NCBI GenBank assembly: GCA_949317995.1
Contig: OX439041.1
Location: forward strand, 43,075,269 to 43,139,268
DNA length: 64,000 nt
DNA from: Acholoe squamosa
Lineage: Eukaryota > Annelida > Polychaeta > Phyllodocida > Polynoidae
Reading direction: 5' to 3'
Shown piece by piece: positions 13,401 through 25,400 of this stretch. Under the pieces are notes generated by a model. It was not told the origin of the DNA, did no database searches, and worked only from the letters and a program-made list of their open reading frames with translations. The translations under genes and the position numbers were made by a program. Numbering within the stretch: the stretch's first letter is position 1; each line of letters begins with the position of its first letter.

Positions 13401-16400
13401 AGTTGAGGTCTCCCAATGGTCACTAACATCCATCTGATAATTTTTGAAGATCAAAGTTGACCATATATGGCCTGGATCCCTGTGTTTTCTAAAACAAAGA
13501 TGGCTGACACATATTGAAAAAAAATAGAATTAGGTAGTTGAGGTCTTTCAATGGTCACTAACATCCATCTGATAACTTTTGAAGATCAAAATTGACCACA
13601 TATGACCTGGATCCCTGTGTTTCCTAAAACAAAGATGGCCGACACACATGGAAAACAATAAAATTGGGTAGTGGAGGTGTCCAAATGGTCACTAACATCC
13701 ATCTATAACTTTTTTTTTAAGATCAAAATTGACCATGTATGACCTGGATCCCTGTGTTTCCTAAAACAAAGATGGCCGACACACATGGAAAACAACAAAA
13801 TTGGGTAGTTGAGGTCTCCCAATGGTCACTAACATCCATCTGATAACTTTTGAAGATCAAAATTGACCACATATGACCTGGATCCCTGTGTTTCCTAAAA
13901 CAAAGATGACCGACACACATGGAAAACAATAAAATTGGGTAGTTGAGGTGTCCCAATGGTCACTAACATCCATCTATAACTTTTTTTTTAAGATCAAAAT
14001 TGACCATGTATGACCTGGATCCCTGTGTTTCCTAAAACAAAGATAGCCGACACACATGGAAAACAACAAAATTGGGTAGTTGAGGTCTCCCAATGGTCAC
14101 TAACATCCATCTGATAACTTTTGAAGATCAAAATTGACCACATATGACCTGGATCCCTGTGTTTCCTAAAACAAAGATGGCCGACACACATGGAAAACAA
14201 TAAAATTGGGTAGTTGAGGTCTCCCAATGACTACTAACATCCACCTCATAACTTTGAAAGATCAAAATTGACCATATTTGAGCTGGATCCCTGTGTTTTC
14301 TAAAACCAAGATGGCCGACACATATGAAAAACAATAGAATTAGGAAGTTGAGGTCTTTCAATGGTCACTAACATCCATCTCATAACTTTTGAAGATCAAA
14401 ATTGACCACATATGACCTGGATCCCTGTGATCCTGAAACCAAGATGGCCGACACACAAGGAAAACAAAAGAATTAGGTAGTTGAGGTCTTCCAATGGTCA
14501 CTAACATCCATCTGATAACTTTTGAAGATCGAAGTTGACCATATATGACCTGGACCCCTGTGTTTCCTAAAACAAAGATGGCCGACACATATGGAGAACA
14601 ATAGAATTAGGCAGTTGAGGTCTTTCAATGGTCACTAACATCCATCTGATATCTTTTGAAGATTAAAATTGACCACATATGACCTGGATCCCTGTGTTTC
14701 CTAAAACCAAGATGGCAGACACACAAGGAAAACAATAGAATTAGGTAGTTGAGGTGTCCCAATGGCCACTAACATCCATCTGATATCTTTTGAAGATCAA
14801 AATTGACCACATATGACCTAGATCCCTGTGTTTCCTAAAACCAAGGTGGCCGACACACATGGAAAACAATAAAATTGGGTAGTTGAGGTCTCCCAATGGT
14901 CACTAACATCCATCTGATAATTTTTGAAGATCAAAGTTGACCATATATGGCCTGGATCCCTGTGTTTTCTAAAACAAAGATGGCTGACACATATTGAAAA
15001 AAAATAGAATTAGGTAGTTGAGGTCTTTCAATGGTCACTAACATCCATCTGATAACTTTTGAAGATCAAAATTGACCACATATGACCTGGATCCCTGTGT
15101 TTCCTAAAACAAAGATGGCCGACACACATGGAAAACAATAAAATTGGGTAGTGGAGGTGTCCAAATGGTCACTAACATCCATCTATAACTTTTTTTTTAA
15201 GATCAAAATTGACCATGTATGACCTGGATCCCTGTGTTTCCTAAAACAAAGATGGCCGACACACATGGAAAACAACAAAATTGGGTAGTTGAGGTCTCCC
15301 AATGGTCACTAACATCCATCTGATAACTTTTGAAGATCAAAATTGACCACATATGACCTGGATCCCTGTGTTTCCTAAAACAAAGATGACCGACACACAT
15401 GGAAAACAATAAAATTGGGTAGTTGAGGTGTCCCAATGGTCACTAACATCCATCTATAACTTTTTTTTTAAGATCAAAATTGACCATGTATGACCTGGAT
15501 CCCTGTGTTTCCTAAAACAAAGATAGCCGACACACATGGAAAACAACAAAATTGGGTAGTTGAGGTCTCCCAATGGTCACTAACATCCATCTGATAACTT
15601 TTGAAGATCAAAATTGACCACATATGACCTGGATCCCTGTGTTTCCGAAAACCAAGATGGCCGATACACATGGAAAACAATAAAATTAGGTACTTGAGGT
15701 GTCCCAATGGTCACTAACATCCATCTGATAACTTTAGAAGATCGAAGTTGACCATATATGGCCTGGATCCCTGTGTTTCCTAAAACAAAGATGGCCGATA
15801 TATAGTGAGAACAATAAAATTAGCTAGTTGAGGTGTCCCAATGGTCACTAACATCCATCTGATAACTTTTGAAGATTAAAATTGACAATATATGAGCTGG
15901 ATCCCTGTGTTTCCTAAAACAAAGATGGCCGACACACATGGAAAACAACTAGGAGGCGTGTATTTGATGGATTAAGGAAATCAGTTAAGCACGGCATAGC
16001 CGTGGTGATTTATTTTGTCATGGTTAATTATAATGCTTAAAGTGTGCATCAATGTAGCAGGTCACCCATAAAGGGTTAATTGTGCATCAATGCATCATGC
16101 CATCCATAAAGGGTTAAGTGTGCACCAATGCATCATGCCATCCCTAAAGGGTTAAGTGTAAATCAATGTATCATGCCATCTATAAAGGGTTAAGTGTGCA
16201 TCAATGCATCATGCCATCCCGAAAGCGTTAAGTGTACATCAATGCATCATGCCACCCATGAAGGGTTAAATGTGCATCAATGTATCATGCCATCCCTCAA
16301 GGGTTAAGTGTGCATCAATGCATCATGCCATCCCTCAAGGGTTAAGTGTGCATCAATGCATCATGCCATCTATAAAGGGTTAAGTGTGCATCAATACATC

Positions 16401-19400
16401 CCTAAAGGGTTAAGTGTGCATCAATGCATCATGCTATCCATGAAGGGTTAAGTGTGCATCAATGCATCATGCCATCTATAAAGGGTTAAGTGTGCATCAA
16501 TGCATCATGCTATCCCTAACGGGGTTAAGTGTGCATCAATACATCATGCTATCCATAAAGGTCTAAGTGTGCACCAATGCATCATGATATCCATAAAGGG
16601 TTAAGTGTGCATCAATGCATCATGCAATCTACAAAGGGTTAAGTGTGCATCAATACATCCATAAAGGGTTAAGAGTGCATCGATGCATCATGCAATCTAC
16701 AAAGGGTTAAGTGTGCATCAATACATCTATAAAGGGTTAAGTGTGCATCAATGCATCATGCCATTCATAAAGGGTTAAGTGTACATCAATGCATCATGCC
16801 ATCTATAAAGGGTTAAGTGTGAATCAATGCATCATGCTATCCATAAAGGTCTAAGTGTGCACCAATGCATCATGCCATCCATAAAGGTTTAATTGTGCAT
16901 CAATGCATCATGCCATCTATAAAGGGTTAAGTGTGCATCAATACATCCCTAAGGGGTTAAGTGTGCATCAATGTATCATGCTATCCCTAAAGGGTTAAGT
17001 GTGCATCAATGCATCATGCCATCTATAAAGGGTTAAGTGTGCATCAATACATCCCTAAGGGGTTAAGTGTGCATCAATACATCATGCTATCCATAAAGGT
17101 CTAAGTGTGCATCAATGCATCATGCCATCCATAAAGGTTTAAATGTGCATCAATTCATCATGCCACTTAAAACTCCTAAAAAAGTGCATCATACTTATGT
17201 GTACATGTATACATAAATATACATGTAGGTGGCCTTTAGTGGGTTAATAGTCAGTGGTGCTGAGAAACGCACCACCAGCAGAAGAGAACCACATGGTGCT
17301 GGGGGAGGTGGTGGCAGGCAGGTATGGGGCCACCCCAGGAGCACAGCCACCACCACCATTCAGAGGTGGGTTGGGGGGGGGGGGGGCTCTATATACTATA
17401 TACCATGGCTCTGCCTGGTGTCCAGGGCTACCACCACTGTCCCCAGGGTCTACAATAACAGGTCCACCAACACCACCACTGCCACCACTTCTATGCTTGA
17501 CTGATTTGCAGATTTTAATCCAGGTATAGGCATACTCAATACTGTACCTATGACAGGATTATACATGGAGAGCGAGGAAGCACCACTATGAGAGCTTGTA
17601 TTTAAGAATGGGTCCCCTCCTATAGCCGTTCATTCTTAAGAATGAACGGCAATAATGAGTTTGGGGTGCGTCTTATACGCGCAGCGCGTCTTCTACGCGG
17701 GAGATTACGGTAGTATGTGGGAATACAGACGATGAGTTGTTCCTGAGCAAACTTTGAAAATGTCACTGTCAAAACATGCATTCTGGCTTTATTGTAAGCG
17801 GTGTTTCAATGCAGGGCATTCTGTTGACTTCTGGGAAACACTTCATAACTTCGATCTATTTGGGATATTAATGAAAATGAAAAGACATATTTGTGATAAG
17901 GAGACCTCTCCAGAGGGTAGTGACACCCCCCCCCCCCCCAATCCATGCCCATGCTTTTTTTTCACATAGAACATCCCTGATTCAGAGTTCCATTAAATGT
18001 CATCTTGAGTGACAGGGTCACTGACAGAATCATCAAAAATGACATGAAACTTATTGGGTTTCCAGGCACACACAACTCAAAATGAGAAAAAAGTTCTCAT
18101 CTCTCCGAAAAATAGGATTTTTTTTTGCTGAAAAATAGGAAAAATTACCAAAAAATAGGAAAAAGTATGATGCCTGTAGTAAAATAACCCCTCATATAAG
18201 ACGCACCCCCAACTTGAGAGAATGCTATAAGATGCACCAGCCTTTTGTTTGGCGTCTTATACGCGAGAGATTACGGTAGTTACTGCAGCCAAGTCATTTC
18301 TCTCAATTTCAGCCCCACAGCTAGACTTGCCAGTTTACCTCAGATCCTAGACGATCTGGAATATGGAGATCCATAGGAGCTTTCACTTATAACCACATTC
18401 TGAAGGGACACATGTTCTTAACTCATTGTAAAATACTACAAAACGCTGATCCAAGAAGTGAAATTCGGGTAAAAGTAAATCTATAGGCATGCCGCCCATT
18501 GCAAATTCTGAAATCAAGACAATATTTTGAAAATGTACACGTCTGTGAGAGAATATCAGGGGAAAGATTATGCAGGCTAGTGTTGGGTCGTGACTCTAAA
18601 CAGGCTTACAAAAGTCAATCCAATCCATTTCAGGAGAGACAGTTCCCTATTAAGGTGTCAGTTTGGTGTTGGTACAACCTCTGAGAATCGTAAGGCCCTT
18701 GAACACTTCATGGGTGAAAGTATTTCTCAACATATATGAAACTGCACTTAAATCTGAATTTGCAGACCCTCTGAAAATAGATGAAAAGGGCCTGACATCT
18801 CTGCCTATTTTAAAACTTCGTGCAAGATCATCTTTATATTTGTATAGTGTATCAAGCATTCATGTTGCGACTTCAAAATGCGATTTAAATTAGTTTAGTA
18901 CAGAAATCTGGACAAAACAAAACCAGGAATTCCGGTTAACCAGGAAAAGTAGCAACTGTGATGTAGGAAACTCAATTATATGATGCACTCTGTCGGCGTG
19001 AATAACAGCGCAGCCATTGGCGCTATGTTGATGGGAGGAGGTGGGGGGGGGCCCTCCTGGGAGCCTATCACGGTCAGCCCGGTCTTCCAACCCCGTCTTC
19101 CTTTCGCTTGGAACGATCACCATACACTCACCAAAACGTACATTTGGATAGCATTTAGTACAGACTACTAAGACAAAGACTGCGGGTGGAGAGTGTTCTC
19201 GTTCACCTCTCGTGTTGCAGTCTTCGAGACATGCCGAAATCGGTCGGCCGGGCAAGATTTGAAACTTTAATGGAGAATTACAGCTAATCTATGTAACCTT
19301 TGGTAAAAATAATCACTCTAACCTTCAGGGATGAAAGTCACGGAGCACGAAAATCCCTGAAATGGTCCAATATTCGCTCAAAAAAACATGGGTTTCTATA

Positions 19401-22400
19401 TGAATGTATAGGGCACTGGAAATTCAAAATCCCTGAAATCAGGGAATTCCCTGAAAACTTTCATCCCTGAACCTTAGGACACATCTTTTCCCCTCACAAT
19501 CTGCTATGAATTATGGGCGGATGGCTACTAGATAAATGTTATCAGCAGAGATTGTGAAGGTATCTCCAGTCAACCCCTATGTAGGCCTGTAGGCTATTTT
19601 AGTCAATGGGTAAAAACTGCGCAGTTAATTAGACTAGATAGGTCATAACGATGCATTTGGTACGTTAAGGAAAGTAATACCTCAATGATTCTAGGAAAAT
19701 CACAAGGGTAAACTTTTTGGACCAAAAAGTGTAGAAGAAATCAGGTCCCTGGATCCAGACAATGAAAACCAACAGGTGTACAGCTTCGTTTCAGGTACCA
19801 CCCAATGGCAGACAAAACCAGGAAAACTTGCAGCTTTAAAATTAAGGTCACCCCTTATAAAAGGATGCTAGCAAACTTCCACACTAAAATCCCTTCATAT
19901 AGCTGGGAAATTCTTGATAAGACAAAGAGTAACACGGCGTCAACCCTAGGATGATGCAACAAAGAAGGAAGTAGGCACTACCTCAAATGCATACCGAGCA
20001 TTACGAGTATTCACTTATTCAAATTTGGCTCTTTTCTAAGAAAGAGCGACCATGGACCTACTTCAACCCCAAGCTCTCAACAGCTACACGTCTTGAGGCA
20101 AGTTGTGATCCCAATTCGGGGCGTTAATCAAATCAGATCAATCAATCAGCCACAAGTCACTGACACAGGAGAAAGAATTTTATTTAACATCCAAAATGGG
20201 ATCCCCATTTCATAGGACTGCCTTATCAGTCTACGGACCTTCCGTGTGCACAAGTGATAATGAAGGGAAAACGATCTCACCCTGCTTGGACGTCAAGCCT
20301 TCGGGCCTTGTGTTTACGATTTCCAAGAAATCCATGTCACGTCGCCTGCGACGCCCGTCCTGGTCTCCACCTGCCATGCTAAGTGCAGCCATCTGACTCG
20401 CAAGCTCTGCCCCTTTGTTTCCTGGTCGGACATCGCGTGCTCCTCCTCGGTGGCTGGCTCGACCACTTGCTGGAGGCTGCAGTGACATGCAAATGTTATT
20501 TCAAGAGTTACTCTCAGCAAAGCCTGACTGAAAACATGGGGGGGGGGGGGGGGGTAGTCATTAAGCAAGACACACAAATTATAAAGCGATTTATATATTA
20601 CTTTTTTCCCCTGTGACTGTCACTATTTTGGTGAGATAGAATTTTAGGGAGCTAAACTCTGGTTGCTAAGTTAGTGGCAAAGCATGAAATTACATTTGCC
20701 ATGTACACCATTGCTGATTTTTTTTCCCATTCTTGTGGAAGTGCACTTCACATAATTAATTTTTGTATAAGGTTTTTCGGCATCTCAACTTATTTTCCCC
20801 ATCAGTGCCCTGATTAGAATGAATCTGGTACCGTAGGTTGTAGTCAACCAGCATAAATATGCTGAATTTACATACCAACAGGGCTCCCACAAAATCCCCA
20901 TACTCGAATTCCATGACAAAAATACAACAGTTCAATGCTACATCGTAGTTAAGAGTAACAACTGTTTTACTGGGAGGATGTGCCTTTTGCTTATTAGCCC
21001 TGCTATTCTAGGGAAGATTGGCAGTGACTTTTTTTTGCAGGAGGGGGGGGGGGGGACAAACAGTTGACAGCATATACTTAAAATACCTCACATTGTGGCT
21101 GAATGGTTTTATCCTCTACAGCCACCCAACCTTACCCCTTACCCCCTAAAAGGCATGAAGTATTAATAAATCAAATGCTATTCATCTTTTTTATATCAAT
21201 GACAAGGATTGACAGTGAGCATATGGAACCTCATTCAAAAGCCCCATAGGTATCAGGGAAATGGTTCTTAGCCCATTAAGGGCAAGCTATGAGGGTAATT
21301 TATAAGGCTGGGGGACTGGATTTTGAGCAGTACATGTACCAGGGGGTGGGAGGTTGCAAGGTATAATACACTGTTGATGTTTCTGATATCATTTCTAACC
21401 ATTTTTCAATATCCCTATCAGTAAACTTTCTAGATTCAAATTCCTCAGCCCCTAAATAGGAAATAATCCTCAGACTAAATAAAGCAGTCTATCTAAAATT
21501 TCAAAACATGGCTGCCATATCAATATATACTTATATCTATGTCAATTTTACTTGACATCAGCCCTTACATGGTGTTGAGAATACTCAACATCCGTCACTA
21601 CATGGATTTTGAGTATTCTCAACATCAGCCCTTACCGTAATCTCCCGCGTATAAGACGCACCTAGAGTTTTGGAAAATTCTCAAAAAAATGAAAAATTAA
21701 TAACTTTGGTTCTACTGAATGAAATTTTAAAATTCAAAAACCTATGTGTAGCTTGAGCCCCCCGGACCCCCCTGGGCCCCCTTATATCCTATTATGACTA
21801 AGGGGGCATGTAACATATCAAAAGAAAGGTCTTGATGTCCCCCTTGTGGATCCAATGAGAACTAAAACCCCACGTATAAGACGCGGCTTATACGCGGGAG
21901 ATTACGGTAATGTGTTTTTTTGCCTGTGCCAACCAGTGTATTATGGAATTTGTTTATAATGAATCTTTTTTGCCTGTGCCAATCAGTGTATTATAACAGA
22001 ATTTTACTGTATAGTGGTAAACACACTGTAGCATGTCCTAGGTTTGCTGGGGGGGGGGGGGAGCTTTAAGTAAGGTATGTGGCAGTAGGGGCTAGGATTC
22101 CCGCCTTATATCAAATGATCAATAGTATCAAATGAACATCTTCCCTCTTTTTTGATACATACATAGGGGCTGCATTCAGCAAAATCTTATATGTCGCATG
22201 TCAGAGAAACATGTTACATGAGCGAGTTCCAAGGATGTAGAGCAAGGTCTAAAACCTCAAGTGGCTGTACATCCAAAAAGTTTTTTCCCAGCATCTCTTC
22301 ATCAGTGTCCCAGCATCGCTGCATCAATGTCCCACCATGGCTGCATCCATGTCCCACCATTGAGCATCCATGTCTCACCATCCCTGCATCCGTGTCCCAC

Positions 22401-25400
22401 CACTAATGAATCTGTGCCCAACCAATTCAGGGATATTGCCAGGGCCGCGCCATAGGTGCATTTAAATGCTAAATGGCGCATTTAAAGGGTGAAAGTGCAC
22501 CCATTGGCTCATATGTCATCATGGGGTAGAGTACCAATATTCTAAATAGTGTACCCTTTAAGCCTTATGGGAGACATCCAGATATGAAGTGTCATATATC
22601 GTTAGAAAGCTTAGAACACCAATCATTTACATGCTGTTTGGAAAGGAAAGTTAAAGATCCTGGCTAAAATACATGTTAAAGTGTTTGTTTGGTACCTCAT
22701 TAAAAGCTATTGGAGTCACCTTAATATTACTTCTTTCACCTACAAGTTGACCCCGTAAGTTGGAGCTGAGTTCTTTCGGATGCACAAATATAAAAATCCA
22801 ACCCTATTACAGACCATCCCCTAAACTGGACTTAGGACAAAAATAGAGAATTCGACCTACCATATTCATTCTAATAAGCGCACATGTGCAGAAATTTAAT
22901 TGTCAAGATTCGCAAAACATCAATACAAAATTAATTCTAATAGGTGCACCCCCTAGAGCCTAAAAATCGATTTTTTGCCTCAAAAATGATGCTTTTGCCC
23001 ACAAAATCTCTGATATTGCACTGTATTTGCATAATTTTAGGTCCCAATAGGTGGTTGTGCGCTTATTAGAGCATGTGTGCATATTAGAATGAATATGGTA
23101 CATGTGAGGTCTTCAGGTAGTGTATAGCCTTGATGTTAGCCAATTTCTGATGGACCATCTATATTACCGTAATCTCCCGCGTATAAGACGCGTCTTATAC
23201 GAGGGGTTTTAGTTCTCCTTGGATCCACAAGGGGGACACCAAGACCTTTCTTTTGATATGTTACATGCCATAATGGTCATAATAAGGGGGCCCAGGGGGG
23301 GGGGGCCAGGGGGCCCAAGCTACACACAGGTTTTTAAATTTTGAAAATTCACTCAGTAGAACAAAGTTATGAATTTTTCATTTTTTTTTGAGAATTTTCC
23401 AAAACTCTAGGTGCATCTTATACGCGCACTGCGTCTTATACGCGGGAGATTACGGTAAGTAAAAATGGCCCATAACACTTTAAAATGGCGCATTATTTTC
23501 CCAAAAAGTGCGCTATTGGCCCATTCCATAAAATCCTAGCAATTGATTGATTGATTGATTGATTTGTTTAACGTCCTAAGGCCGTAGGCCTCATGGGACT
23601 GCCTCATTGGTTATCAGACATTTAGTCCATTCTTTCCTCAAACTTAATTTGCGCGTGTGTGCGTGTGAATGTGAGTGCGCGTGCGTGTGTTTGGGAGTCT
23701 GCTCGTAGCAGTGGGACACGGCTCGTAGCCGTGAGACTCTGCTTGTGGCTCAAGGCCCCTCTTTATCGTGCTGCCTCAACCAGATGCTGTGCCGCAGACT
23801 GTTGACACATCATCTGACCGGTCCATTATCCTGACACCGGCCAGACAGTCGTGGTTCTATACCAATCGGGCCAGTTTACCAGGGACTAACGAGTATAGAG
23901 AGCCACTTTCTAACCTGGCTGCAAGATTACTCTTCCAGCCAGGCTGGAGGATCATTCCCCCAGCCCACCTGACCGATACTTGAGCTTCAGAGCTTCTCGA
24001 ACACCAGTGCTGGTAAACACACTTTTCATAGATAAACCATGAAGTTGCTTGTCCCTACATTGTTGGCCGACATGAGAGCACCAGGTGTTTAATTGTCAGA
24101 GGTACTTGACATCGCTGACATGCGGGTTGGCTTTCACTCTTCATGAGGTGTCCATGAGTCAGCAGTGAGTGACCTATCCGAAGACGGGTCAGTCTTGTTG
24201 ATTCCCTCCTGGTCAGGCCAGTGTGGTCATGCTCTTTGCCAATCGAAGGTTCGATGGCTCTGAGCTTGTTGGTGTGGTCAGAACTCCCATCTTTTGTCAC
24301 TCTTTCTTGATTAACTCCTTGGCCATAGGGAGCAGGTCTGAAGAGGGGATGGGAGCCAAGCCAGGTTCCCGGCTCAGGGCTTTCTTAGCTGCATTGTCTG
24401 CAGCTTCCTTTCCCTCTATCCCAACGTGGCTGGGGAGCCAACAGAGGGTGACCTCTTTCTGGGCCTGAGTAAGGTGCGAGATAGATTGTTTCATCTGCTG
24501 CACCACTGGGTTTCGTGGGTCATGCTGGCATAGAGTTTGCAGGCATGACTTAGAGTCAGAGAATATGATGAAGGCATTGCGCATAGACACCTTCATCCAC
24601 TCCAGTGCACTTTGGAGGGCATGCGCTTCTGCAGTAAAAATGCTGCTCCTTCCATGTAGTGCTCCTTTGCAGACTTCGAAGGGTGTACAACCCGCAAAGC
24701 CTACTCGGTTTCCGTCCTTGGAGCCATCAGTGTACACCTCAGTATACCTTTGATGGCGATGGCAGACTTCTGCCAATTTCTCCAAGTACACCTTGTTTTC
24801 AGTTTTGCTTTTCTTGTGTTTGCTCAAGTCAAAAAGGATCTTGGCTTCTGCCTGTTCCCACGGTGGGGACTTGGCAGGTCCCTCCTTCATGACCTTTGTG
24901 ATGGGAATTCGGGCCTCTCTGATCAGGGTTCTCACCCTTACTGAGAAAGGCTTTGCCACGTTCTTGTTTCTACAAAAGACACTGTGGTCCTCATAGAAGA
25001 TGGTATTGTGGGTGGGGTTTCTCTCATTTGCCTTGACTCTGATGGCGTATTGCAGGGACAGCTTGGTCGCAGATCCAGTGGTGGAACCCCTGCCTCAACG
25101 CAGACAACTTGAAAATCCTAGCAATATCCCTGAAGTTATTGTACTGTATTTGCATAATTTTAGGTCCCAATAGGTGGGATGTGCGCTTATTAGAGCATGT
25201 GCGCTTATTAGAACGAATATGGTATATGTGAGGTCTTCTGGTAGTGTATAGCCTTGATGTTAGCCAATTTCTGATAGACCATCTATATTAAGTAAGATGG
25301 CCCATAACCCTTTAAAATGGCGCATTATTTTCCCAAAAAGTGCGCCATTGGCCCATTCCATAAAATCCTAGCAATATCCCTGAACATTTGTTGCATCCAA

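Larger units (their letters stand above)
12165..17650. mobile_element. Composite satellite-bearing TIR element, copy 1
   Basis: Its ends are inverted relatives: GTGGTGCTTCCTCGCTCTCC near 12210 on plus, and its complement near 17570. Homology continues through CCTGGATTAAAAT.TGCAAAT for roughly 150 bp on each side. Between them lie a 134-bp array (about 12340-15945), a linker, a 38-bp array (16030-17165) and a G/P-rich spacer. A 26-bp perfect palindrome GCCGTTCATTCTT+complement sits at 17625-17650. An inverted second copy at 54577-56644 repeats the spacer, terminus and 134-bp array but lacks the 38-bp array. No transposase was found, so it is probably nonautonomous. Confidence 0.75.

Noticed and set aside
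12258..15707. A run of ~77-codon ORFs on minus (e.g. 12648-12881, 13723-13956, 14128-14361)
   Set aside because: They repeat with the 134-bp satellite, whose length is not a multiple of three; the frames are by-products of the repeat and have no start/stop logic or domain.
16030..17165. Regular 38-bp units resembling a CRISPR array
   Set aside because: There are no variable spacers between conserved repeats, the units are simple tandem copies, the genome is animal, and no cas genes are present.
24565..24996. Several plus-strand ORFs over the LINE
   Set aside because: Shadows of the minus-strand RNase H frame.
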